Shown in pieces: positions 21,812-33,390 of a stretch of DNA of 64,000 nucleotides. The notes beneath the pieces were generated by a model, which did not search any database, was not told where the DNA came from, and saw only the letters and a list, made by a program, of their open reading frames with translations. Source of the stretch: Gammaproteobacteria bacterium (GTDB lineage Bacteria > Pseudomonadota > Gammaproteobacteria > Pseudomonadales > Halieaceae); assembly GCA_024644535.1 (NCBI GenBank), contig JAHEKX010000002.1:1-64000 (forward strand), given 5' to 3'. Both the position numbers and the translations under genes were made by a program. Within the stretch, counting starts at the first letter, position 1. Every line of letters begins with the position of its first letter.

Positions 21812-23110
21812 ATGTTAACCCGTGTACAGATTGTCAATTTCCGAAACATCGCCACGCAGCATATAGGCGACCTGTCGGTATTTAATGTTTTTCTGGGAGA
21901 TAATGGTGCTGGAAAGACCTCTGTATTAGAAGCAATACATACCCTGGGTCACGGAAGGTCGTTTCGAAAGCAGGGTGGCCAAAAGGATGCGTTAGTAAGC
22001 TTTGGGAGCGACCGCTTAGTCGTTTTTGGTGAGCAGATAACAGGTGTTGGCTTGTCGACCCCGGTCACTGATCAGCCCCCGAACATAGATCGGTTGGGGT
22101 TGTCACGGCTGGCTAACGGAGATATTCAAATAAAAATTAATGGGGCAAAGGTCCATCGATTGTCCGACATGGCGCTTCGCTTGCCGGCGCTGGCACTTAA
22201 CTCAGACACGTTCGATTTACTAACGGGTGCGGCAGCAGAGCGGCGGCGCTATATTGATTGGGCGGTGTTCCACGTGGAACACGATTTCAACGACGCTTCC
22301 AAGAGGTATTCCCTCGCCCTTCAACAGCGGAACTCGATCATGAGACGAATAACCCGCGACTTGGGTGTGCCAGCGCCGCCTGGTGAGTCTGTTGTGGCTG
22401 CCGCCGAGTGTTGCCAAGAGCTGTCGATATGGACTGACTCTGTGGCAGAGCTGGGCGAGACGGTCGCTGGTTTTCGTCACAAGCAGTTTGGTTTGTTGAA
22501 TCGACTGTTCTTGGAAACACTGGATGAGTTGGGTGGTGGGCACATGGGGGTTCAGCTTGGGTATCGGTGTGGTTGGAGTCGGGGAGCCACACTACAAGAG
22601 GCGCTCAAAAAGGGTCTCGCGACAGATTTGAGTCGAGGATTTACGCAGTGTGGCCCTCATCGGGCAGATGTTCAGGTGTTGGTTGGCAAGAGTGTGGCTG
22701 GGTCAGCACGGCTTGCAAGAGACATACTGTCGAGGGGTCAGCTAAAGCTGGTGGTTTTGGCGATGAAGTTGGCGCAGGTTAGATACTATCAATATTGCTC
22801 GCGCCCTGATGATGGGGCGCCCGCGGTCCACGGGGGCGGTCGGGCGGGTGGCGGGAATGACGGGCTGCGCGATAGGGGGTTGCGCGGGGAGACCATAAGT
22901 CTGTTGTTGGACGATGTGTCGGCGGAATTTGATGGAGAGCGCCTGCGAGCGCTCGGCAGGGTTTTGGATTCTGTGTTGGCGTCGGGAGGTGTTCAGGTGT
23001 TTGCGACAACGACTTCGGCGCCGGCGCTGTCCCCGCTTTTGGAGGGGCTTTCAGGTCGGCATTATAAGGTGTTCCACGTGGAACATGGGGTGGTCTCGGC
23101 TTCCGAATAA
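21812..23110 (+). CDS. recF: DNA replication and repair protein RecF, with lineage-specific insertions
   Basis: SMC-like ATPase that loads RecA at gaps with RecO and RecR. It has P-loop GDNGAGKTS (near residue 30), ABC signature LSRGQLKL and Walker B SLLLDDVSAEFD. At 432 aa it is about 70 longer than E. coli (357). Part of the excess is a Gly/Arg-rich, GC-rich insert at about residues 332-360, just before Walker B. Residues 152-157 and 420-425 are both VFHVEH, each encoded by a perfect parS site. Gene order dnaN-recF-gyrB is standard. Confidence 0.95.
   Translation: MLTRVQIVNFRNIATQHIGDLSVFNVFLGDNGAGKTSVLEAIHTLGHGRSFRKQGGQKDALVSFGSDRLVVFGEQITGVGLSTPVTDQPPNIDRLGLSRLANGDIQIKINGAKVHRLSDMALRLPALALNSDTFDLLTGAAAERRRYIDWAVFHVEHDFNDASKRYSLALQQRNSIMRRITRDLGVPAPPGESVVAAAECCQELSIWTDSVAELGETVAGFRHKQFGLLNRLFLETLDELGGGHMGVQLGYRCGWSRGATLQEALKKGLATDLSRGFTQCGPHRADVQVLVGKSVAGSARLARDILSRGQLKLVVLAMKLAQVRYYQYCSRPDDGAPAVHGGGRAGGGNDGLRDRGLRGETISLLLDDVSAEFDGERLRALGRVLDSVLASGGVQVFATTTSAPALSPLLEGLSGRHYKVFHVEHGVVSASE
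22266..22281. promoter_or_regulatory. parS: parS centromere site 1 (inside recF)
   Basis: TGTTCCACGTGGAACA, a perfect 16-bp palindrome matching the Pseudomonas-type parS. It is read in the recF frame as VFHVEH (residues 152-157), where E. coli RecF has the related CFHNEP. It lies about 3.3 kb from the dnaA-side origin. Confidence 0.93.
23070..23085. promoter_or_regulatory. parS: parS centromere site 2 (3' end of recF)
   Basis: A second perfect TGTTCCACGTGGAACA, 804 bp from the first and in the same recF reading phase, again giving VFHVEH (residues 420-425) ten codons before the stop. E. coli RecF has MFTVEKG at the corresponding place. Confidence 0.93.
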
Positions 23111-23130
23111 CACCCAATTTGGCAGACACG

Positions 23131-25589
<2,459 letters not shown>

Positions 25590-25610
25590 CTAACTAAAAA
25601 GCCTTTATAA

Positions 25611-25643
25611 AGCCCTGTTTGATAAAGGAGCAGGGTCTTTTTT
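25611..25643 (+). terminator. Terminator after gyrB
   Basis: CCCTG and CAGGG arms around an 11-base loop are followed by a T-rich run from 25638. It lies in the 91-bp gap between convergent gyrB and glyS. It is an imperfect hairpin but well placed. Confidence 0.6.
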
Positions 25644-25680
25644 AAAGGGCAGTATGTTAGTCCTACCGGTTAGTAGTAAT

Positions 25681-27744
25681 CTACGAAATGGCTAGTTCTT
25701 TAAGGTCTGCAACGGCACCGAATAAAGAGGCCATAGTAGCGAGTAAGCCCAAGCGGTTTTGCCTTAGCTTCACGTCTTCAGCGTTTACCATTACCTCGTT
25801 GAAGAAAACATCGATTGGTTCACGCAAGGACGCCAGATGCGTTAAATACGCGGAATAATCCTGGGTCTTGATGGCTTGATCAAGAGCGGGTGTGAGCGTT
25901 TGAATCGCCTTGGCAAGTGCTTTTTCGGCTGCTTCAACTAGCAATTCGTTGGTGTAGCTTGCGTCAAATGAGCCCGCCTTTGCGAGGATATTACCAACCC
26001 GTTTGTAAGCGCTCGCTAACTCTGAAGACTCTGGAATGCCTGAAAACTCAACAATAGCAGCGAGTCTGTTTTGAAAGTCGAGAGGTTCATTGACACTCTG
26101 ATTAATGACCGCCCGAACAGTGGTTACAGGGATACCTTGTGCTTCATATCGAGCATAGTAGCGCTCGTTTAGGTACGAGATTAGGTTTTCCAGTGTGTCT
26201 TCAGGTGCTTGAAACGGCAATCCACTGATAGCCTCTGCGAATAACTCTTTGATGTTTAGCGAGAGCTTGTTTTCAATGATCAACCGTAACAGCGCTAAAG
26301 ATGCTCGGCGAAGCGCGAAAGGGTCTTTAGATCCTGAGGGAATTTCACCAATTGCGAATATGCCCGCTAGAGTATCGCAGCGGTCGGCGATGGCCACTGC
26401 GGTGGCTTCTAGAGTGCTAGGTAGCGCGTCTGTTGCGAATCGGGGCAAGTAGTGTTGTTCAATAACAGTTGCAACCTCGTCACCTAGGTCTTCGGCACGA
26501 GCATAATATGCCCCAGCAATACCCTGAAGTTCTGGAAATTCATTAACGAGCTCCGATGCAAGGTCTGATTTTGCTAACGAGGCACCGCGGGTTGCGATAC
26601 TTGCGTCTGCACCCACTTTTGTAGCGATGACTGCAGCAAGAGACGTCACTCGGCTGACTTTATCGTGAACGGACCCGAGCTTCTGCTGGAACGTCATCTT
26701 TTCTAGAACCGCTTGCCGTTCAGCCAGAGGAGTTTTTAAATCGGTGTCGTAAAAGAAAGCCGCGTCGGCGAGCCTCGGACGAATAACGCGTTCATTACCG
26801 TGCACTATGCGTTCTGGGTTTGGGCTTTCAATGTTAGCTATAGTGATGAAGCGAGGTAATAGCTTGCCGTTTGTGTCCTGTAGGTGAAAGTATTTTTGGT
26901 GTTCCTTCATTGAGGCAATCAGGGCTTCTGACGGCACCCGCAAAAAATCGCGATCAAAGGCACCTGATAAAGCGACGGGCCATTCTACTAGTGCGGTGAC
27001 TTCATCCAGTAAATCGTCATCAATCTGGGCTTCGGCCGAAAAAGTTGTTGCTAGCGTCTGAACTTGTTCGAGTATTAAAGCTCTGCGTTTCTCATAGTCG
27101 ACAACAACTTTAACAGCGAACAAATTTGCTTCGTAAGAAGAGGGCGATTGAATTGTAATGGGCTCTGGGGCCATAAATCGATGGCCATACGAAATTCTCG
27201 TAGCGGGTAGTCCGAATATGCTGCCAAGGTTGTCGTTATCGCCATACAAACAAACGACCCAATGCACTGGTCGGACGAACTCTGTTCGCGATGACCCCCA
27301 TCGCATGCGTTTGGCAATAGGAAGTTTCGCCAGCGCTTCGTTGACCACCTGAGTAGCAACTTGCTCGGTTTGTGCGCCAGGCACCGTCTTAGTAACACCA
27401 AGTCGAGGACCTTTTTCGGAATCAATCAGCTCAAGCTCGTCAGCGCTGAGCCCTTGTTTTTTTGCGAAACCAACTGCGGCAGGGGTCCATTCTCCAGCGT
27501 TATTTTTGGCTGCCGAAGCAGGTGGACCAAGAATGACTTCTTGTGTATCTGGGCTTCTATTGGGGAGCCGGTTGATTCTTACCGCCAGACGGCGTGGACT
27601 TGCAAACCATTCGCTTTGCTCAGGTTTAAGGTTTAACTGAGCGAAGCCCGCGACGACTTCGTCGTGGAAAGCCTGGGCCAAACCACGAAGTGACTTTGGG
27701 GGTAATTCTTCGGTGCCGATTTCAACTAAAAACGCTTCGTTCAT
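25681..27744 (-). CDS. glyS: Glycyl-tRNA synthetase beta subunit
   Basis: Beta chain of the alpha2beta2 glycyl-tRNA synthetase; it carries tRNA-recognition parts. The N-terminus [22 protein letters not shown], the segment [17 protein letters not shown] and the C-terminal anticodon-binding helical domain are typical. The length of 687 aa is near E. coli (689). I chose ATG at 27744, which overlaps the glyQ stop as ATGA; an in-frame start seven codons upstream lies inside glyQ. Confidence 0.97.
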   Translation of the reverse strand: MNEAFLVEIGTEELPPKSLRGLAQAFHDEVVAGFAQLNLKPEQSEWFASPRRLAVRINRLPNRSPDTQEVILGPPASAAKNNAGEWTPAAVGFAKKQGLSADELELIDSEKGPRLGVTKTVPGAQTEQVATQVVNEALAKLPIAKRMRWGSSRTEFVRPVHWVVCLYGDNDNLGSIFGLPATRISYGHRFMAPEPITIQSPSSYEANLFAVKVVVDYEKRRALILEQVQTLATTFSAEAQIDDDLLDEVTALVEWPVALSGAFDRDFLRVPSEALIASMKEHQKYFHLQDTNGKLLPRFITIANIESPNPERIVHGNERVIRPRLADAAFFYDTDLKTPLAERQAVLEKMTFQQKLGSVHDKVSRVTSLAAVIATKVGADASIATRGASLAKSDLASELVNEFPELQGIAGAYYARAEDLGDEVATVIEQHYLPRFATDALPSTLEATAVAIADRCDTLAGIFAIGEIPSGSKDPFALRRASLALLRLIIENKLSLNIKELFAEAISGLPFQAPEDTLENLISYLNERYYARYEAQGIPVTTVRAVINQSVNEPLDFQNRLAAIVEFSGIPESSELASAYKRVGNILAKAGSFDASYTNELLVEAAEKALAKAIQTLTPALDQAIKTQDYSAYLTHLASLREPIDVFFNEVMVNAEDVKLRQNRLGLLATMASLFGAVADLKELAIS

Positions 27745-28691
27745 ACTTGAACCTCTTTGTTCCATTTTGCCAGTGCGTCATCGCGCATGTCGGGGCTGGC
27801 TTGCGGAAAACCTAGCTTCGCACGGGCATCGTAATAGGCTAACGCGGCAGCTCGTGCGATTGCTCGTACACGAAGAATATAACGCTGCCTCTCAGTCACT
27901 GAGATGGCATGCCGTGCGTCTAGCAAATTAAATGTATGTGATGCCTTCATTACCATTTCGTACGCGGGTAGCGGCAACGCTTTGTCTGCAAGGCGTTTGG
28001 CTTCGGTTTCAAGGTGGTCAAACTGGGTAAACAAGAAGTCTACGGGTGCTTCTTCGAAGTTGTAGGTCGACATTTCGACTTCGTTCTGGTGATAAACATC
28101 GCCATAGGTGATGTCGCCATTTGGCCCTCTGGCCCAAATCAGGTCATAACAAGAGTCTACCCCCTGTATGTACATGGCGATACGTTCAAGCCCATAAGTA
28201 ATTTCGCCCGTTACAGGAAAGCATTCGATACCGCCAGCTTGTTGGAAGTAGGTAAACTGGGTGACTTCCATGCCATTGAGCCACACTTCCCAGCCTAGCC
28301 CCCACGCACCAAGGGTTGGCGACTCCCAATTATCTTCGACAAATCGGACATCGTGTACTTTAGAGTCAATGCCCAAGGTTGCTAGACTATCGAGATATAG
28401 CTCAAGAATATTGTCGGGTGAAGGTTTAAGCGCAACTTGAAATTGGTAATAGTGTTGCAGGCGGTTGGGGTTTTCCCCATAGCGACCGTCGGTTGGGCGC
28501 CGGCTAGGCTGAACATAAGCTGCTCGCCAATTTTCTGGACCTATGGCGCGCAAGAATGTAGCAGGATGAAATGTTCCTGCGCCAACTTCCATATCCAGAG
28601 GTTGAATAATAACACAGCCGTGGTCCCCCCAAAATTTCTGCAGGGTGAGAATAATTTCTTGGAAAGACATCACTGGATTGTCTGTAGACAC
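27741..28691 (-). CDS. glyQ: Glycyl-tRNA synthetase alpha subunit
   Basis: Catalytic class II core of the bacterial-type glycyl-tRNA synthetase. Recognised by [59 protein letters not shown] and [24 protein letters not shown] at 28691 (316 aa) has GAGG five bases ahead and gives a family-like N-terminus. An ATG at 28670 is possible but lacks a Shine-Dalgarno. A -10 TATAAT lies at 28727-28732 on minus. Confidence 0.95.
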   Translation of the reverse strand: MSTDNPVMSFQEIILTLQKFWGDHGCVIIQPLDMEVGAGTFHPATFLRAIGPENWRAAYVQPSRRPTDGRYGENPNRLQHYYQFQVALKPSPDNILELYLDSLATLGIDSKVHDVRFVEDNWESPTLGAWGLGWEVWLNGMEVTQFTYFQQAGGIECFPVTGEITYGLERIAMYIQGVDSCYDLIWARGPNGDITYGDVYHQNEVEMSTYNFEEAPVDFLFTQFDHLETEAKRLADKALPLPAYEMVMKASHTFNLLDARHAISVTERQRYILRVRAIARAAALAYYDARAKLGFPQASPDMRDDALAKWNKEVQV

Positions 28692-28726
28692 GCCAACCTC
28701 GCTACACAAGCTGTACAAAGGGCCGT

Positions 28727-28732
28727 ATTATA
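28727..28732 (-). promoter_or_regulatory. -10 element of the glyQS promoter
   Basis: Minus-strand TATAAT about 36 bp before the proposed GTG start of glyQ. The -35 region is poor. It lies in the 102-bp divergent gap with the acyltransferase gene. Confidence 0.45.
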
Positions 28733-28793
28733 CAGACTTATGAGTAGACGATATACGGGCTTGGGCACAAGGGTCCGCCTTAGCAGGGGTTGA

Positions 28794-29681
28794 ATGACAA
28801 CATCTTTAATAAAAGTGGGCCTTTCTATACTTAGAATCATGCCTTTATCTTGGGCTCGTCGAATCGGGCGTTGGCTAGGCGCATTGGTGTGGGCCTTAGG
28901 TTTCCGTGAGCGACATATCGCCCAAGTTAATATTCAGCTCGCTTTTCCGCACTTAAGTAACAGAGATCAACGTGCTCTTGCGAGGCGTTCCGTGCAAGCG
29001 GCAGGCGAGTGGTTTTGCGAATTGGGCCGAGTATGGCTTGGATCGCAGCAAGAGATAAGTAAGCTGGCCCTTAAAGTACACGGTCTCGATGAGCTTGCTG
29101 AAACCCAAGCAAGAGGTCAAGGTGTTGTGTTTTTGGGGCCACACATTGGAAACTGGGAGTTTGCTGGGCTTTACATAAATACACTTTTGCCTTTGTCTTG
29201 TTTGTACGAGCCACCCGAGCAGCCGGGCCTTGAAGACTTTATTGTCGATGCGCGGGGCCGTTTTGGTATGACAACGTTCCCGACCACACCAAAAGGGGTT
29301 GTTGGTTTAACCCGCGCCTTAAAGTCGGGACGAGCGGTTGGTGTGTTACCAGACCAGGTGCCGAGAGACCTCTCGGCTGGATGCAACGCACCGTTTATGG
29401 GGCAGATGTGTTTTACACCAACCCTGGCTGTGAAACTTGCACAGAGAACAAGTGCGCGTTTGTTTTACTTGATTGCCTATCGCGTTGATGGTGGTTTTGA
29501 AATGCTTATCAAGCCCGCCGACGATGCGATTTATAGTAAAGATATGACAGCGGCGATGACTGTTATGAATCAGGGCATAGCCGATTTGTTAGCACCCTAC
29601 CCCGAGCAATATCAATGGACATACAAGCGCTTTCGAGTTCGTCCACAGCAGGGACCAAATTCTTACCATCGAGGTAAATAA
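28794..29681 (+). CDS. LpxL/HtrB-family lipid A acyltransferase
   Basis: Probably adds a secondary acyl chain to lipid A at the inner membrane. The 295-aa protein has the family HX4D/E-type motif in FLGPHIGNWEFAGLY (about residue 117), a distal VLPDQVPR motif, and the C-terminal QYQWTYKRFRVRP typical of LpxL/LpxM. An N-terminal hydrophobic stretch anchors it. AGGGG precedes the ATG. A related htrB-type gene sits next to glyQ in Pseudomonas. Which acyl chain it transfers cannot be read from the sequence. Confidence 0.87.
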   Translation: MTTSLIKVGLSILRIMPLSWARRIGRWLGALVWALGFRERHIAQVNIQLAFPHLSNRDQRALARRSVQAAGEWFCELGRVWLGSQQEISKLALKVHGLDELAETQARGQGVVFLGPHIGNWEFAGLYINTLLPLSCLYEPPEQPGLEDFIVDARGRFGMTTFPTTPKGVVGLTRALKSGRAVGVLPDQVPRDLSAGCNAPFMGQMCFTPTLAVKLAQRTSARLFYLIAYRVDGGFEMLIKPADDAIYSKDMTAAMTVMNQGIADLLAPYPEQYQWTYKRFRVRPQQGPNSYHRGK

Positions 29682-30479
29682 ATGAAAAACCAGTACATGG
29701 GAAAGTTAGTTGGTGGCCTGATTGGCTTCTTAACATTGGGCCCTTTTGGGCTCTTGTTAGGACTCTGGCTGGGCCATGCTTTTGATAAAGGTTTGGGTGG
29801 TTTGGCGAAATTTGCCTCTCCAGAGTTTCGAGCAAAAATTCAGGAAAGCTTCTTTACTACAACATTTCGGTTATTGGGTTGTCTTGCCAAGGCTGATGGG
29901 CGAGTCAGTGAGTCCGAAATTGCTCATGCCGAGATGTTAATTGCCCAAATGGGCTTAGACGCCTTGGGTCGACAACGAGCGATAGCCTTGTTTAAAGAAG
30001 GTTCCACTAACGAGTTTCAGTTAGAGGTCGTGGTTAACGATTTTTTGGGCCTTGCCGGCCGTCACCCGCAACTAAAACAAACACTATTGCTTTTTTTAAT
30101 TTCTATGGCGCTTGCCGATGGCACAATGGATCCGGCCGAGCGTAATATTCTTGACCATATTGGCCGATTGCTGGGGTTTAGTGAAGCTCAGGTTGCCCAC
30201 TTATTACGTATGGCACAAGCGCAAGGTCGTTTTCATCAAACGCCTGGCTCGAAAGGAAGTGTTAACGATATTCAAGTGGCTTACGAAGCTTTAGGTGTAG
30301 AGCAAACAGCCACCGATTCCGAGGTTAAGCGCGCTTACAGAAAGCTTATGAGTGAAAACCATCCGGACAAACTCATAGCCAAAGGCGTGCCTGATTCTAT
30401 GATCAAAATCGCAACCGAAAAGTCACAGGAAATTCAAGCGGCCTATGAGTTGATAAAAAAACGACGTGCAAACGGATAG
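29682..30479 (+). CDS. djlA: DnaJ-like membrane co-chaperone DjlA
   Basis: Type III DnaJ protein. The N-terminal membrane segment (GKLVGGLIGFLTLGPFGLLLGLWLGH, about residues 7-32) is Gly-rich, as in DjlA. A TerB-like helical domain (about 55-180) with repeated LAKADGRVSESE / MALADGTMDPAE acidic motifs follows. The C-terminal J domain (about 200-262) has the HPD motif (SENHPDKL). The length is 265 aa. The ATG follows directly after the acyltransferase stop, suggesting co-translation. Confidence 0.93.
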   Translation: MKNQYMGKLVGGLIGFLTLGPFGLLLGLWLGHAFDKGLGGLAKFASPEFRAKIQESFFTTTFRLLGCLAKADGRVSESEIAHAEMLIAQMGLDALGRQRAIALFKEGSTNEFQLEVVVNDFLGLAGRHPQLKQTLLLFLISMALADGTMDPAERNILDHIGRLLGFSEAQVAHLLRMAQAQGRFHQTPGSKGSVNDIQVAYEALGVEQTATDSEVKRAYRKLMSENHPDKLIAKGVPDSMIKIATEKSQEIQAAYELIKKRRANG

Positions 30480-30484
30480 CGCGC

Positions 30485-31933
30485 TTAGCGGCGCCAGAAC
30501 ATGGGTGTAAACAACACCAATAGGGTGAATACCTCTAAACGCCCCAGTAGCATGGTAAACGCTAACACCAATTTTGTGTGGTCTGATACCGTTGAATAGT
30601 TTGATGATACATCACCCAAGCCGGGACCTAAGTTATTCAATGATGCCGCTACGGCCGAAAATGCGCTTAAAAAATCTAGCCCCATAGCCATTAAAATTAA
30701 CAATATCATTAAAAAAGCGATGACATAAACCGCGAAAAAGCTCCAAACAGCACTCACAATTGCTGCATCCACTCGACGCCCCCCGACTCGCAAAGGAATA
30801 ATGGCTTGAGGGTGAATAAGCTGGCGCATTTCTCGCAAGCCTTGCTTTACGATTAATAGTACTCGCATTACTTTTAAACCACCGCCAGTAGAACCTACAC
30901 AGCCACCAATGAAAGAAAACAAGATCAGCATCATGGGAAGGAATGTGGGCCACGATGAAAAATCGGTCGTGGTGAAACCGGTAGTAGTTGCCATGGATAT
31001 TGCTTGAAACACGCCATGCACCACGCTTTCTTGTGGGTCCAGCGTTTTTGTAGCCAATAAAAGTAAGCAAGTCACGACGATACTTGTTGCAATACAAAGC
31101 AGAAAAAACCCGGTTTCAGGGTCATAGATATAGCCTTTCAGGCTTTTATGTTTCCAAGCAAAAAAATGTAGACCAAAATTAATGGCAGCTATTGCCATAA
31201 ACAGGCTGCTTATCCATAAAATACCGTCGTTATCGAAGTAGCCCATACTGGCATCGTGAGTCGAAAAGCCACCTATGGCAATGGTCGAGAAAGCGTGACC
31301 AATTGCATCAAAACTGTTCATGCCGGCCAAGTAGTAAGCTATAGCACAGGCCAGAGTGAGGGTGATGTACACGTAAAATAGAGCCAGCGCTGTACCGCTG
31401 ATGCGCGGAGTTAATTTATTGTCTTTGGATGGACCCGGTGTTTCGGCGCGATACAGAGCCATGCCCCCTACCCCAAGCATGGGTAATATCGCCATGGCGA
31501 CCACAATAATTCCGATTCCGCCTAACCACTGCAGTAACTGGCGATAGAGAAGTAGTGATCGTGGAAGCTCGTCGAGACCTACCAATACGGTTGCGCCTGT
31601 CGTGGTCAAACCCGAAATCGATTCAAAAATTGCCGCGGGCAGTGTCAAGCCAAGGTCGGGTGCGAGCCATAGTGGCGCTGCTCCAAAAACCCCAAGAACT
31701 AACCAAAATAAAGAGGTTACAAAAAACCCATCGCGAATACGTAGTTCAGATTGCGCCCCCGCGCACGGAGCCCACAGCAAAAAGCCACCTAAAAGGGTAA
31801 TTAAAAACCCATCAATGAACGCGGTTACGGTGTTGTCCTGATCGAGCCATGCAAGGGCTAGTGATGGCAGCATCGCGGTTGAAAACAGCATAAGTAGCAT
31901 GCCAAGAATTCTAAACGAGGTTGCTAGCGACAT
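30485..31933 (-). CDS. trkH: Trk potassium uptake system, membrane subunit TrkH
   Basis: K+-translocating subunit with four M1-P-M2 repeats. Hydrophobic helices fill the 482 aa, with selectivity-filter-like segments such as SGLTTTGATV, STIAIGGFSTHD, MATTTGFTTTD and NLGPGLGDV. It begins 3 bp after trkA, its regulatory subunit, so the pair forms one transcription unit. It ends 5 bp from the convergent djlA. Confidence 0.94.
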   Translation of the reverse strand: MSLATSFRILGMLLMLFSTAMLPSLALAWLDQDNTVTAFIDGFLITLLGGFLLWAPCAGAQSELRIRDGFFVTSLFWLVLGVFGAAPLWLAPDLGLTLPAAIFESISGLTTTGATVLVGLDELPRSLLLYRQLLQWLGGIGIIVVAMAILPMLGVGGMALYRAETPGPSKDNKLTPRISGTALALFYVYITLTLACAIAYYLAGMNSFDAIGHAFSTIAIGGFSTHDASMGYFDNDGILWISSLFMAIAAINFGLHFFAWKHKSLKGYIYDPETGFFLLCIATSIVVTCLLLLATKTLDPQESVVHGVFQAISMATTTGFTTTDFSSWPTFLPMMLILFSFIGGCVGSTGGGLKVMRVLLIVKQGLREMRQLIHPQAIIPLRVGGRRVDAAIVSAVWSFFAVYVIAFLMILLILMAMGLDFLSAFSAVAASLNNLGPGLGDVSSNYSTVSDHTKLVLAFTMLLGRLEVFTLLVLFTPMFWRR

Positions 31934-31936
31934 AAT

Positions 31937-33313
31937 CTAAAAGAAAAATCCAAATCCAGGGTTAAAAAGCTTTTCGACCTCTCCTATTCGGGCTTTGTCG
32001 GTCACAAAAATAATAACGTGATCCTCATGTTCAACGGTCACATGGCCGTGCGCAATAATGACTTCGTTGCCGCGAACAATCGCGCCAATGGTGACACCGG
32101 CGGGTAATTTAATATCATCGAGTCGACGACCCACAACCTTGGATGATTTTTTATCACCTCGCACAACAATCTCTAGTGATTCTGCCGCTCCACGCCGAAG
32201 CGAGTGCACACTACTGACATCGCCTTTACGAATATGGGTTAGCAAGGACCCAATCGTAATTTGCTGAGGTGAAATTGAAATATCAATCTCGTCACCAATG
32301 AGCTCAGAATACGCAGGGTTAGTGATAAGCGTGATGACTTTTTTTGCCCCCATACGCTTGGCAAGCATCGACATCATAATGTTTGATTCGTCGTTATTGG
32401 TCAACGCACAAAAAACGTCTGTGGTCTCAATGTTCTCGTTACGTAACAGCTGTGGGTCAGCAGCACTTCCGTGCAGTACTAATGCTGACTTCATTCTTTC
32501 TGAAAGGGTGCGGCACCGCTGATAATTTTGTTCGATGATTTTGACGTCGTACTGGTCTTCCAAGGCCAAAGCTAGGGTACTACCAATATTGCCACCTCCC
32601 GCAACGATGACATTACGATAGTCCTTATCGATGCGCCGAAGTTCTGACATGACGTTGCGGATGTGTTTTCGGTCGGCCAAGAAAAACACTTCGTCGCCTG
32701 ATTCGACGATCGTGTCGCCCTCGGGGATTAAGGGGCGATCTTGACGGAAAATGGCAGCCACACGCGTATCTACTTTTGGCATGTGCTCACGAATTTCTTT
32801 TAGCTGATGACCCACAATGGGTCCGCCTGCCACGGCCTTGACCGCCACCAGTTGAACGCGCCCGTCCGCAAAATCTAAAACCTGTAGTGCTCCTGGGTTT
32901 ACGATAAGTTGCTTAATGTTTTGTGTAACGAGTTGTTCGGGCCCAATAATTACATCAATGGGTATGTGAGCTTCTTCGAACAGACGTGAATGATAGTTGA
33001 GGTAATCTTGGTCTCGAATTCGCGCGATTTTTTTCGGGCTATTGAAAACGCTGTGCGCGACTTGGCAGGCAACGATGTTAATTTCGTCACTGTTAGTCAC
33101 TGCAATAATCAGTTCGGCGTCTGCTGCTCCCGCGCGCTCCAACGTCGATGGAAGTGATGCCGGGCCTTCCACCGTGCGAATATCAAGGCGATCTTGTAGG
33201 CTCCTAAGAATGGCTGCGTCTGTGTCTACAACGGTAATATCGTTCTGTTCGCTGGCCAGCTGTTCGGCGAGTGTTCCGCCTACTTGGCCTGCACCTAGTA
33301 TGATGATCTTCAT
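31937..33313 (-). CDS. trkA: Trk system potassium uptake regulator TrkA
   Basis: Cytoplasmic NAD(H)/ATP-binding gate of the Trk K+ transporter. Two tandem RCK units are visible: Rossmann motifs GAGQVGGTLAEQL (about residue 7) and GGGNIGSTLALAL (about 240), each followed by a TrkA-C domain. The length of 458 aa equals that of E. coli TrkA. It lies downstream of rsmB (77-bp gap) and directly upstream of trkH. Confidence 0.97.
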   Translation of the reverse strand: MKIIILGAGQVGGTLAEQLASEQNDITVVDTDAAILRSLQDRLDIRTVEGPASLPSTLERAGAADAELIIAVTNSDEINIVACQVAHSVFNSPKKIARIRDQDYLNYHSRLFEEAHIPIDVIIGPEQLVTQNIKQLIVNPGALQVLDFADGRVQLVAVKAVAGGPIVGHQLKEIREHMPKVDTRVAAIFRQDRPLIPEGDTIVESGDEVFFLADRKHIRNVMSELRRIDKDYRNVIVAGGGNIGSTLALALEDQYDVKIIEQNYQRCRTLSERMKSALVLHGSAADPQLLRNENIETTDVFCALTNNDESNIMMSMLAKRMGAKKVITLITNPAYSELIGDEIDISISPQQITIGSLLTHIRKGDVSSVHSLRRGAAESLEIVVRGDKKSSKVVGRRLDDIKLPAGVTIGAIVRGNEVIIAHGHVTVEHEDHVIIFVTDKARIGEVEKLFNPGFGFFF

Positions 33314-33390
33314 CGCGGTACGGAGCCTAAAGAGATTTTGTGTACCATACTGAATCCTGCTTTAGAATCCCAGTGTTTTTGTTTGTCGTC

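Noticed and set aside
22779-23129. Long minus-strand frame opposite the 3' half of recF, Pro-rich
   Set aside because: It is a shadow of the GC-rich recF insert, with no ribosome site and no recognisable domain.
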